Positions 7,209 to 14,485 of a stretch of 14,610 bases of DNA are shown here, piece by piece. The notes below the pieces were generated by a model that did no database searches, was not told where the DNA came from, and was given only the letters and a program-made list of their open reading frames with translations. Positions within the stretch are counted from its first letter, which is position 1. Each line of letters starts with the position of its first letter. Both the position numbers and the translations under genes were made by a program. Source of the DNA: Chloroflexota bacterium (GTDB taxonomy: Bacteria > Chloroflexota > Dehalococcoidia > SZUA-161); NCBI GenBank assembly GCA_003229915.1, contig QIGA01000128.1:1-14610 (forward strand). Direction: 5' to 3'.

Positions 7209-7229
7209 CTCTTCGGCGGACCCGAAGAG
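7209..7229 (-). other. Perfect 8-bp stem-loop between two operon genes
   Basis: The sequence CTCTTCGG / CCGAAGAG forms a perfect eight-base-pair stem around a five-base loop. It lies in the 93-base gap after the small hypothetical gene and 47 bases before the next start. No T-run follows on the transcribed strand, so a Rho-independent terminator is not supported. An mRNA-stabilising or processing hairpin is possible. Confidence 0.45.
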
Positions 7230-7255
7230 GGGAAGATCAGGGATATCACGTTCAG

Positions 7256-7507
7256 TTAGAAATCTCCGGGGTGCGCTGGTTCCTTCTTGCGCCACTGTCT
7301 CGGCGACAGCAGGAACGCGATAATCGCGCTTTTGAGCATGGAGGACATGACCTTCATTAGATCGCTGAACTCCAGCGCTACCCGGATTCTCCACTTCACG
7401 GGGTCAGTGACATCTACATACATTATCAGATAGTCGCCCTGACGCTGCACCGTATCAATTTTTCCCTTCAGCTCGGTCTTTCCCAAACCGGTGGACCTGA
7501 ATAACAT
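7256..7507 (-). CDS. Small hypothetical protein in CrtI/CoA operon
   Basis: This 83-residue protein belongs to no family I can name. The N-terminal half (L-K-G-K-I-D, then D-Y-L-I-M-Y-V-D-V-T, then K-W-R-I-R-V-A-L) alternates hydrophobic and polar residues like a small beta-sheet domain. Residues from about 47 (E-F-S-D-L-M-K) to 67 look helical and hydrophobic (S-A-I-I-A-F-L-L), followed by a basic tail ending H-P-G-D-F. That helix is too short for a confident transmembrane call. The ATG at 7507 is preceded by AGAAAGGGG at about 10 bases. The gene is co-directional and sandwiched between two CrtI-like oxidoreductase genes with gaps of 69 and 93 bases. A competing frame (7143-7394) lacks a ribosome site and overlaps two genes. 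A real gene is likely; an accessory role for a neighbouring flavoprotein is only a guess from position. Confidence 0.68.
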   Translation of the reverse strand: MLFRSTGLGKTELKGKIDTVQRQGDYLIMYVDVTDPVKWRIRVALEFSDLMKVMSSMLKSAIIAFLLSPRQWRKKEPAHPGDF

Positions 7508-7576
7508 CTGAGATTAACCCCTTTCTGTAACTAAGTATGTCATATTCCGCGTCGCCCTTCGCGCACGGTCACGATC

Positions 7577-9208
7577 TCAAGGTAGGTAGCCTTTCTCGCG
7601 TGCTCTAGTCACCATTTCAGGCTCGCTCCACCATTTCTCCATCCCGCATTCCTCGGCCACAGTGTTGGCGCAGACATAGCCTGGCCCCCAGATCACACAG
7701 CCGCCGGGCCAAACGCCTGCCCCTCCCACGAAGAGGTTCTTTATCGGTGTCACGTTGTGAGAGCACTCCTGGTTGGGTCTCAGGTATCCCATCTGTAGCG
7801 GGTGATACTGTCCCTGCTTGTAGGACCCTCTCACCATGTTGGCGAACTTGTTCTGTATATCAGCCGGAGTGGTGATGTTCCACCACAGCACTTTGTCTTT
7901 GGTGATATTAGGAGCGTACCTCTCCAGCGTGGCTAGCTGGTACTCAGCGATCTGCTCCCTGAATTTGTAGCGCAACCATTTCTCGGAGCCGCCGTCCCTC
8001 AACTCAAACGGCGCCATTTGCGAAAGGAGGCCTGAAGCTCTTCCCGCTGGGGCTTGGTAGGGATCGTGGATACTGGGGAAGCAGCCGATGTAGCCTGCTC
8101 TCTCGGGCAGGTCGCCTGTCGCCATCATATCCCATTGCTTTCTTAGCTCATCGGAGCTTTCGTAGCCCAGGACATACATGAAGGCCTTGTTTACGTCCGG
8201 ATTGGACTCGGCTGCCTTGAACCTGGGCGGTTCTTCCAGGGCCAGGTGTACGTCTAACAGGCTCCATTTTTCCCACTGCCAGGCGTTGACCATATCCACG
8301 AAGTCCTTCTCCAGATTGTCCTCGCCCACATACTTGAGGAACGTCTGATGTAGGTCGATTGTGCTCACGACCGCCTTGGTGGCCATAATCTGAGTACCAT
8401 CGTCCAGTTCTACTCCTTTGGCTGTCCCATCCTCCACTATGACCCTCTTGATCTGGGCGCTGGTCCTGATCTGCCCCTGGTTCTCGAAGATAGCTTTGAG
8501 CAATGCGTTGGAGACCCGATGTGACCCTCCGGCCACCAACCGGTAGTTGGACATTCGGTTGAAGTAGAGGGGGATGAGATATCCCACTCCGGACTGGCTG
8601 TAGTCGAGTCCCCAGTGGCAGACAGTGTAGAGCATCAGCGTCCTGACGTGGTCGTTTTCAAATCTTTCCTGGATGACATCATCCGGGGTCTTCTCCGCGA
8701 AATCTGACAGCTTTCTTCCCAGCTCGCTTGCGTCCGCCCTTGCGGCCATAAGCGGGGCCGGTTCAGGCTTGACAAATGTTTGAGGGCCGACAATCTCTTT
8801 CATCAGCTCATCGCACTCGTGATACATATCGCGATAGGCGTCGGCATCCTTTTGCGAGAACTGGGCTATTGAGGCGCAGGTCTTTTCGACGTCAGTATAG
8901 ACGCAGAGACACTTGCCGTCGGGCAGAGGCATCGCCCACTGCAACTCCGGGAAGGCATGCCTGACGAGATACTGCTCCTCCAGCTTGAAGTCTTGATAGA
9001 CCGGTGCGTAGTCCACCATCATGTGGAATATCGCGTGTGTATTGTGGAAAAAATCGGGGATGGTTATCTGTTCGGTTGCCAGCCCTCCTCCCGCTTCATA
9101 CCTCTTCTCCAGCAACAAGACCTTCTGGCCTGCTTTGCTCAAGTAGGCGCCGATCTCCAGTCCATTTGGCCCGCTGCCTATGATAATCACATCGTATTCC
9201 TTCGCCAT
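7577..9208 (-). CDS. CrtI/phytoene-desaturase-like NAD(P)/FAD-dependent oxidoreductase, copy 2
   Basis: This 543-residue flavoprotein of the phytoene desaturase family has a textbook N-terminal dinucleotide motif G-S-G-P-N-G (11-16), then L-L-L-E-K-R-Y-E-A-G-G-G-L-A-T-E. A central A-G-G-S-H-R-V-S-N-A-L motif typical of CrtI-like proteins is present. The C-terminal FAD-contact segment V-G-G-A-G-V-W-P-G-G is at 494-503, close to the canonical carotenoid-desaturase form. The G-G-G-L-A-T-E stretch and the D-Y-A-P-V-Y-Q-D-F segment link it to the two larger paralogues upstream, from which it has clearly diverged. An AAAGGAGG site sits just before the ATG. The 106-base leader is among the longest gaps of the operon and contains a weak promoter-like sequence. 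The enzyme family is secure; substrate and redox direction are unknown. Confidence 0.9.
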   Translation of the reverse strand: MAKEYDVIIIGSGPNGLEIGAYLSKAGQKVLLLEKRYEAGGGLATEQITIPDFFHNTHAIFHMMVDYAPVYQDFKLEEQYLVRHAFPELQWAMPLPDGKCLCVYTDVEKTCASIAQFSQKDADAYRDMYHECDELMKEIVGPQTFVKPEPAPLMAARADASELGRKLSDFAEKTPDDVIQERFENDHVRTLMLYTVCHWGLDYSQSGVGYLIPLYFNRMSNYRLVAGGSHRVSNALLKAIFENQGQIRTSAQIKRVIVEDGTAKGVELDDGTQIMATKAVVSTIDLHQTFLKYVGEDNLEKDFVDMVNAWQWEKWSLLDVHLALEEPPRFKAAESNPDVNKAFMYVLGYESSDELRKQWDMMATGDLPERAGYIGCFPSIHDPYQAPAGRASGLLSQMAPFELRDGGSEKWLRYKFREQIAEYQLATLERYAPNITKDKVLWWNITTPADIQNKFANMVRGSYKQGQYHPLQMGYLRPNQECSHNVTPIKNLFVGGAGVWPGGCVIWGPGYVCANTVAEECGMEKWWSEPEMVTRAREKGYLP

Positions 9209-9257
9209 TTCGGCCTCCTTTTGTAGCTGTTCTATGGCTCCAAGGACTCCACTATGC

Positions 9258-9286
9258 TTTGTAACCTATGCCTATTACTACTTCAA
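9258..9286 (-). promoter_or_regulatory. Weak candidate internal promoter
   Basis: On the minus strand TTGAAG (9286-9281) is followed after exactly 17 bases by TACAAA (9263-9258). Each matches four of six sigma-70 consensus positions. It lies in the 106-base gap upstream of the CrtI-like gene starting at 9208. The match is weak and could be chance. Confidence 0.22.
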
Positions 9287-9314
9287 TTCGGGTAGCAAGG
9301 ATGGCCAGGGCTTT

Positions 9315-11045
9315 CTACGAGTCCCGCCTAAACGAATCTCGCGCCCTCTTCATTGTGGCTCGTGTCACCTCGACCAAAGAATCAGGGTCTTCTTTCCCTG
9401 GCTCCTCCCAGGGCTTGCCCAACCCCAAGTCCGTAGCTATGATTTTATAGCAGTTGTAGGCCGCTTCTGCGCTGGCGTTCGATCCCACATGCCAGTAACC
9501 CCCCGTGCAATAGAGATTCTTTATCGGGGTTCTGTGGTTGGCCAGCTCCGGGGTAGGCCTGTTTTCATTAAGTTGCGACATGGAACGGTCGATGCCTGAG
9601 AAGTTCCCGTGGGGAGCCAGGTTCTTCATACGGAGGTTATCGTAGGGGCTGTTGGTGTCGACGCCGATGACGTTCTCCCAATTCATGTTAGGGGCGTGTT
9701 TCCCCCAGACGCTGATCAGGTTTTCAGCAAACTGCCTCTTCAGTTTGAGCCATTCCCTCTCAGTAAGGTCGGTGGCTCGGGGCCCCTGCATCTCGCTCTG
9801 GGCTACGTGCTTGCCCGGAGGCGCATAGGCCGGGTCAGCGAGGCTGTGGCACCAGACAACGGGGTTATATTCCTCGATGGGAGGGAGCATCCCCAGCGTT
9901 GCGTATTTGCACTCCCTGGCGATATGCTCGGGGTCGGCACTCTCTGCCAGGCCGAGCCACATAGTTTCATGTATGTCGGGATTGAACGATTCGACTTCGT
10001 ACTTGGGAGCCTCGTGGAGGGCAAAGCTGTACCACATGAGGTTGCCGATATTGTTGGTTGACAGGTTGTCAACACGGCGAGCTATCTTCTCGCCCACGAT
10101 ATCTCTGCCTATCAAGTCGAAGCATAGTTGCGCTGCGCTCAAGCCTGCGCTGACCACTAGCTTTCTGGCGCTGATCTCGGTGCCGTCGGTGAGGCGAATA
10201 CCCGTAGCTGCTCCGTTCTCAATGATGACCTTGGCTACCTCAGCATGGGTGAAGAACTTACAGCCGTTCTGCACCAGGACTTGATGCGCAGCATGGGCTA
10301 TCTGGTGAGTTCCGCCTCTGGCATAGCCTATACCCGGCAGCGTTCCGCACATCCCTAAGGTTGAAGCTCCCAGTGATTGATCATTAACATTGTGCGCTGC
10401 TGAAACGATGAATCTCAAAATGCAGTACTGCAGTTCAGGGCTATCAAACCATTCCCGCACCGCCCGCAAAGGGGTGGCTGCCATGACCAGTGAGTCCGGA
10501 TCAAAGCCAGCTTCCAGAGCCAAGGGGTATACCGCCATTTGCCTTTCCAGGTACTCGGGGGCCATCCTCCATTCATGGGGATTGAACAGCATATCAACGG
10601 TGACCCTCTGGAGCTCATAACTTTGCACTACACTCCAAAGTTTGAGCCACTTCTCGGCGTCTTCCTCAGAGAACCGGGCGATCTCTTTCGCAGTGCGTTC
10701 CTGTGTTGGGTCGTGCTTTTCGCTGTAGATAGCAAGGCAGGTCTTGTTGCTCGCAAAAACTGCCCCATCGCTGACGAGGTACTGGTCCCACTGAGCCCCG
10801 TAGTCCCAGAACTCGGGGAAGTCACGCCAGATCGGCGCGTAGTACCAGGGCAGAATTAGGTTGGCATGGGGATTGCCGCGAAATCCCGGGGCTGATATCT
10901 CCTCGGTGGCCAAGCCGCCGCCGATCTCATGCCTTCGTTCAAAGATGCCAACGCTCATCCCAGCATACTTAGTGAGATACATGGCGAGCAGCAGTGCCTT
11001 GTTCCCTCCCCCGCAGACCACAGCATCAAATGTCGCGTCAGGCAT
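9315..11045 (-). CDS. CrtI-like FAD-dependent oxidoreductase, copy 3 (paralogue of copy 4)
   Basis: This 576-residue protein is a large CrtI-like oxidoreductase. It is nearly collinear with the gene at 12693-14429: 44 of the first 59 residues are identical by hand count, and long identical blocks recur near the C-terminus (for example L-N-E-N-R-P-T-P-E-L-A-N). The dinucleotide loop reads G-G-G-N-K-A (12-17), so the third glycine of GxGxxG is Ala17. FAD or NAD binding may therefore be altered, although alanine is tolerated in some families. G-G-T-H-Q-I-A-H-A-A-H is the central motif. The C-terminal FAD segment is the unusual T-G-G-Y-W-H-V-G-S (514-522). It follows the CoA-transferase B gene by 48 bases. 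The start has GAAAGGGG upstream. Members of this subfamily have no function I can name; the substrate may be a CoA ester or the free acid. Confidence 0.88.
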   Translation of the reverse strand: MPDATFDAVVCGGGNKALLLAMYLTKYAGMSVGIFERRHEIGGGLATEEISAPGFRGNPHANLILPWYYAPIWRDFPEFWDYGAQWDQYLVSDGAVFASNKTCLAIYSEKHDPTQERTAKEIARFSEEDAEKWLKLWSVVQSYELQRVTVDMLFNPHEWRMAPEYLERQMAVYPLALEAGFDPDSLVMAATPLRAVREWFDSPELQYCILRFIVSAAHNVNDQSLGASTLGMCGTLPGIGYARGGTHQIAHAAHQVLVQNGCKFFTHAEVAKVIIENGAATGIRLTDGTEISARKLVVSAGLSAAQLCFDLIGRDIVGEKIARRVDNLSTNNIGNLMWYSFALHEAPKYEVESFNPDIHETMWLGLAESADPEHIARECKYATLGMLPPIEEYNPVVWCHSLADPAYAPPGKHVAQSEMQGPRATDLTEREWLKLKRQFAENLISVWGKHAPNMNWENVIGVDTNSPYDNLRMKNLAPHGNFSGIDRSMSQLNENRPTPELANHRTPIKNLYCTGGYWHVGSNASAEAAYNCYKIIATDLGLGKPWEEPGKEDPDSLVEVTRATMKRARDSFRRDS

Positions 11046-11093
11046 TACAACCCCTTTCTAAAGACATTCGTCCATTCGTCGCACATAACTGTG

Positions 11094-11777
11094 TCACACT
11101 AACTCAATGTCATGGCAATCAGGGTCTACAGTGAGGGTGGGCTCGGTCAGGCTCTGCACATCTTCGGGAGTCCATCCAGGGGCTACTTCTTTGAGGACAA
11201 GCCCGCGGTCTGTTACTTCTATGACGGCAATGTCGGTTACAATGAGATCAACGCACTCGGGTGCCGTCAATAGGTAGCTGCACTTCCTTACTATCCGGGG
11301 CTCTCCATCTTTGGTAGTATGGTTCATCGCAATAATCAGCTTCTTGGCTCCGAAGGCGAGATCCATGGCGCCGCCGATGGTGCCGACTTCTCTCTCCGGC
11401 ACCATATAGTTGGCGAGATCACCCTTCTCAGAGACCTGATAGGCTCCCATCACGCTGATGTCTAAATAGCCTCCCCTGACAATAGCGAAGGACTCATCAT
11501 GGCTGAAAAAGCACATGCCCGGCTGCGGCTTCACGGTCTGGCCGCCAGCGTTAACGAGATCGAGGTCGCCTTCTCCTGAGGGCGTTACCTCGCCGAAGCC
11601 GAGTACGCCGTTCTCGGCGTGGAATATCACCTCTCTGCCCGCAGGTATGAAGTTGGACGCCAGCATAGGGATCCCGATTCCCAGGTTCACCACGTTGCCA
11701 TCCTGGAATTCCTTGGCCACTCGAAGGGCGACTGTCTGCCTGTCAAGCTTTTCCTTTGCCTGCAAGTTGTCACTCAT
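11094..11777 (-). CDS. Family I CoA-transferase, subunit B
   Basis: This is the beta subunit of a 3-oxoacid-type CoA-transferase, which moves CoA from a donor acyl-CoA (often succinyl- or acetyl-CoA) to a carboxylic acid. The active-site motif F-H-A-E-N-G-V-L-G contains the catalytic glutamate, number 55 from the ATG chosen here, which forms the glutamyl-CoA thioester in this family. V-N-L-G-I-G-I-P and G-A-M-D-L-A are further conserved blocks. The length of about 227 residues is normal. I chose the ATG at 11777; a GTG immediately upstream (11780) would add one residue. The ATG overlaps the stop of subunit A in ATGAGTGA, a classic translational-coupling arrangement. Downstream lies a CrtI-like gene. 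The family is secure. The acid activated is unknown, and the context argues for a hydrophobic catabolic substrate rather than only acetoacetate. Confidence 0.93.
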   Translation of the reverse strand: MSDNLQAKEKLDRQTVALRVAKEFQDGNVVNLGIGIPMLASNFIPAGREVIFHAENGVLGFGEVTPSGEGDLDLVNAGGQTVKPQPGMCFFSHDESFAIVRGGYLDISVMGAYQVSEKGDLANYMVPEREVGTIGGAMDLAFGAKKLIIAMNHTTKDGEPRIVRKCSYLLTAPECVDLIVTDIAVIEVTDRGLVLKEVAPGWTPEDVQSLTEPTLTVDPDCHDIELV

Positions 11778-12597
11778 CACGCATACCCCTCTCTTTGGCC
11801 CTTCTGATGGATTCCTGGATCTCGTTTTCGAACCTCTTTTTTGATTCCAGAGCCTGGTGGTCGGTTATCTCTCCCTCCTGAGTAGGGGCAACTTTGGGAC
11901 GCGCCACCACTCTATCCACATATACTCCAGGGGTGACAATGCACTCCGGGTCCAGTGCTCCCAACTCCACGATCTCGTCCACCTCAGCAATGGTGACTCT
12001 AGCGGCCCCGGACATGGTGGGGTTGAAGGTTCTCGATGTGCCCCGGTAGACCAGATTGCCCCAGCGATCCCCTTTGTGGGCGTGTATCAGGGCGAAATCG
12101 GCCTTGATGGGGAGCTCCAGCAGGTACTCGCGGCCATCGATTATCTTCTTCTCCTTTTCCTCCTCCACTACCGTACCAATTCCCACAGGAACGTACACGC
12201 CGCCCAGCCCAGCTTTGGCTGCCCTTATCCTCTCCGCCAGTGTGCCCTGCGGGACCATCTCTATCTCCACCTTCCCCGCCCTCAGCAGCTTCTCGAAGTT
12301 GTTTACGTACAATGCGCTCACCGGGGCGGAAACGATCGCCTTCTTTATGCGCTCGTTCCTGACCAGGATGTCCATGTCCTCGGGGAACGGCGCGCCCTGC
12401 AGTTTCCAGACATCCGCGCCGAAACCACTGCTGTTGGAAACAGTGGTGAGATTCTTGACTCCTTTTCGGTAGACGGCTTCCAGGAGCAAGCTGGGTGTGC
12501 TGACGACTGTGCCGAAGCCGCCGACCATGATGACAGCGCCGTCCTCTATGTCGGCCACCGCTTCATCGAAGCTATCGACTATCTTGTTTATTGGCAT
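11770..12597 (-). CDS. Family I CoA-transferase, subunit A
   Basis: This is the alpha subunit of the CoA-transferase, 275 residues. The signature region D-G-A-V-I-M-V-G-G-F-G (19-29), followed by T-P-S-L-L, is the CoA-transferase A motif. The C-half shows D-R-W-G-N-L-V-Y-R-G-T-S-R-T-F-N-P-T-M and D-P-E-C-I-V-T-P-G-V-Y-V-D-R-V, both typical of 3-oxoacid/ketoacid CoA-transferases. It is some 40 residues longer than the short ScoA/AtoD-type subunits because of a charged C-terminal tail (from about 233), which may help subunit docking. The ATG at 12597 has GAGGTGG upstream. It overlaps subunit B by eight bases, so stoichiometric synthesis is likely. The A/B pair lies between the two duplicated CrtI-like genes, suggesting that the CrtI substrate is loaded onto, or taken off, CoA by this enzyme. 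Confidence 0.93.
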   Translation of the reverse strand: MPINKIVDSFDEAVADIEDGAVIMVGGFGTVVSTPSLLLEAVYRKGVKNLTTVSNSSGFGADVWKLQGAPFPEDMDILVRNERIKKAIVSAPVSALYVNNFEKLLRAGKVEIEMVPQGTLAERIRAAKAGLGGVYVPVGIGTVVEEEKEKKIIDGREYLLELPIKADFALIHAHKGDRWGNLVYRGTSRTFNPTMSGAARVTIAEVDEIVELGALDPECIVTPGVYVDRVVARPKVAPTQEGEITDHQALESKKRFENEIQESIRRAKERGMRDE

Positions 12598-12692
12598 TTG
12601 CCGCCACCTCGATCTAAGCTACCGAGCCACTGCCTTCACCAGACCCCCCTGGATCTGGCTCACGGCAAAGATATGTTGCCCCGCTTCAACCA

Positions 12693-14429
12693 CTATCGGT
12701 ATGAGTAGTTGGGCGTGGCGGAATCCTGCACTCTCTTTCGTATTGTCCGCTGCACCTCGACCAGCGAATCCGGCTCCTCCTTGCCCTGCTCCTCCCACGG
12801 TTTGCCCAGCCCCATATCCGTCGCGATGATCTTGTAGCAGTTGTATGCCTCGCTGGAACCGGCGTGTGATCCTATGTGCCAGCACCCTCCGGTGGCGTAG
12901 AGGTTCGAGATCGGTGTCCTGTAGTTGGCCAACTCGGGGGTGGGCCTGTTCTCATTGAGCTGGAACGGTGAGCGGTCGATCCCCGCCATTGTGCCGTCTG
13001 GCGCCAGGTTTCGCATGCGGAGGTTGTCGTATGGGCTGTTGGTGTCGATGCCGATGATGTTGTCCCAGGTCATATTGGGGGCATATTGCTGCCAGATAGC
13101 GAGCATGTTCTCAGCATAGCGCTTCTTGATGTCCAGCCAGTCTCTCTCGCTATGCACACGTGCGGGCGGCGCAAGCTGCTCGTTCTGCACAACGTGCTTG
13201 CCCGGAGGAGCGTATGAAGGATCCACTAGGCTGTGACAGCCCACTGTAGGGGCATAGTCCTCCAGGGGAGGCCACTGCAACAGCCTTTCGTTGAGGCACT
13301 CCCTCGCTATATGTATGGGGTCCGGGTCGGGTTGCAGCCCGAGCCACTGGCATTCGTGGATGTCTGGGTTGAAGGCCTCGGCTTTGTACTCGGGTGCCTC
13401 GTGGACGGCGAACGAGTACCACATCAGGCAGCCGAAGGATTTCTGTATGAGCTCCACTCTCCTCGCCAGCTTCGGCGGCATGTGCTCTCGGCCTATGATT
13501 TCAAAGCAGAGCTGCTCGGGAGAAAGGCCGCAGACGGCCACGAGCTTCCTCGCCTTGATCTCGCTTCCGTCCTTCAGGCGGATACCAGTAGCGACCCCGT
13601 TCTCTACGGTGGCTTTCTCGACTTCAGCGTGCGTGAAGAACTTGCACCCCATTTGCACCAGGAGCTGGTGGGCGGCGTGGGCTATCTGGTGAGTGCCGCC
13701 CCTGGCAAAGCCTATCGTCGGTATCGTTGCTGCCATGCCCATCGTCATCACACCCTGTCCGGGGTCGTTGATATCAATCACCGAGGACACACCGAACCTC
13801 AGAATGCACGACTGGAGCTCCGGGCTGTCAAACCACTCCTGACAAGTGCGCATCATGCTGCCCGCCATGAGCATCCCGTCAGGGAGCAGGTCAGCTTCTA
13901 TGACCAGTGGAGCGATCGCGACCTGCCGTTCGGCGAACTCGGGGCGCATCATCCACTCCGGCGGGTTGAATATCCCATCCGTCATTACCCTCAGGTACTC
14001 GTCGCTCGTCGCGATCTTCCAGACATTGAGCCACGTCTCAGCGTCCTTCTCCGAGAAGCGGGCGATCTCCCTCGCGGAGCGCTCCTGCGTCGGGTCGTGT
14101 TTCTCGCTGTAGATGGCTATGGCAGTCTCATTGTCCCTGAAAACGAAGCCGTCAGCAACCAGATGCTGGTCCCACCGCGCCCCGTAGTCCCAGAAATCGG
14201 GGAAGTCACGCCATACTGGAGCGTAGTAGAAAGGCAGGATAATGTTGGCATGGTCGTTACCGCGGAAACCCGGCGCAGAGAGCTCCTCAGTGCACAGGCA
14301 GCCACCGATCTCATGCCTTCGTTCAAAAATGCCGACGCTCATGCCGCCGTACTTCATTAGATAAAGCGCGAGTTGCAGGCCTTTGGTGCCTCCTCCAACT
14401 ATCACAGCATCAAACGCATCATCAGCCAT
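12693..14429 (-). CDS. CrtI-like FAD-dependent oxidoreductase, copy 4 (paralogue of copy 3)
   Basis: This 578-residue CrtI-like oxidoreductase has an intact dinucleotide motif G-G-G-T-K-G (12-17) followed by G-I-F-E-R-R-H-E-I-G-G-C-L-C-T-E. In the last stretch its paralogues have G-L-A-T-E, so two cysteines (44 and 46) are peculiar to this copy. The central G-G-T-H-Q-I-A-H-A-A-H motif is present, and the C-terminal FAD segment reads T-G-G-C-W-H-I-G-S (513-521), adding a third cysteine near the flavin-binding regions. The protein is longer than carotenoid desaturases (about 500 residues), with a conserved D-S-L-V-E-V tail shared with copy 3. GGAGGGAGG lies just upstream of the ATG. It starts 50 bases after an alcohol dehydrogenase gene, from which it is separated by an inverted repeat. 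Substrate and redox partner are unknown. Confidence 0.89.
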   Translation of the reverse strand: MADDAFDAVIVGGGTKGLQLALYLMKYGGMSVGIFERRHEIGGCLCTEELSAPGFRGNDHANIILPFYYAPVWRDFPDFWDYGARWDQHLVADGFVFRDNETAIAIYSEKHDPTQERSAREIARFSEKDAETWLNVWKIATSDEYLRVMTDGIFNPPEWMMRPEFAERQVAIAPLVIEADLLPDGMLMAGSMMRTCQEWFDSPELQSCILRFGVSSVIDINDPGQGVMTMGMAATIPTIGFARGGTHQIAHAAHQLLVQMGCKFFTHAEVEKATVENGVATGIRLKDGSEIKARKLVAVCGLSPEQLCFEIIGREHMPPKLARRVELIQKSFGCLMWYSFAVHEAPEYKAEAFNPDIHECQWLGLQPDPDPIHIARECLNERLLQWPPLEDYAPTVGCHSLVDPSYAPPGKHVVQNEQLAPPARVHSERDWLDIKKRYAENMLAIWQQYAPNMTWDNIIGIDTNSPYDNLRMRNLAPDGTMAGIDRSPFQLNENRPTPELANYRTPISNLYATGGCWHIGSHAGSSEAYNCYKIIATDMGLGKPWEEQGKEEPDSLVEVQRTIRKRVQDSATPNYSYR

Positions 14430-14448
14430 ATGTACCTCCCTCCAGGAT

Positions 14449-14485
14449 GTTCTAACCTATCCAACAGGGCGGGGAAAGTTAGAAC
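14449..14485 (-). repeat. 8-bp inverted repeat over the alcohol dehydrogenase stop codon
   Basis: GTTCTAAC at 14449-14456 and GTTAGAAC at 14478-14485 are perfect reverse complements separated by 21 bases. The right arm includes the TAA stop (14479-14481) of the alcohol dehydrogenase, and the left arm ends 20 bases before the next gene's ATG. In RNA this could fold into a hairpin with a large loop. No T-run follows, so it is not a standard terminator; a binding site or partial attenuator is possible. Confidence 0.4.

Noticed and set aside
7143..7394. An alternative 83-codon minus-strand frame between the two CrtI-like genes
   Set aside because: It starts at a GTG without a Shine-Dalgarno site and overlaps both the better-supported small gene and the start of the next gene.
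11857..12708. A 283-codon plus-strand frame
   Set aside because: It is antisense to the CoA-transferase A gene, whose family motifs are unmistakable; the plus-strand product has no recognisable domain.
13233..14360. A 375-codon open frame on the plus strand
   Set aside because: It lies wholly antisense to a well-supported CrtI-like gene, resembles no family, and reflects codon bias of the opposite strand.
5684..14429. Carotenoid biosynthesis cluster as the explanation for the CrtI-like genes
   Set aside because: No phytoene synthase, cyclase or prenyltransferase is present, and the neighbours are acyl-CoA catabolic enzymes; genes outside the window could still change this.
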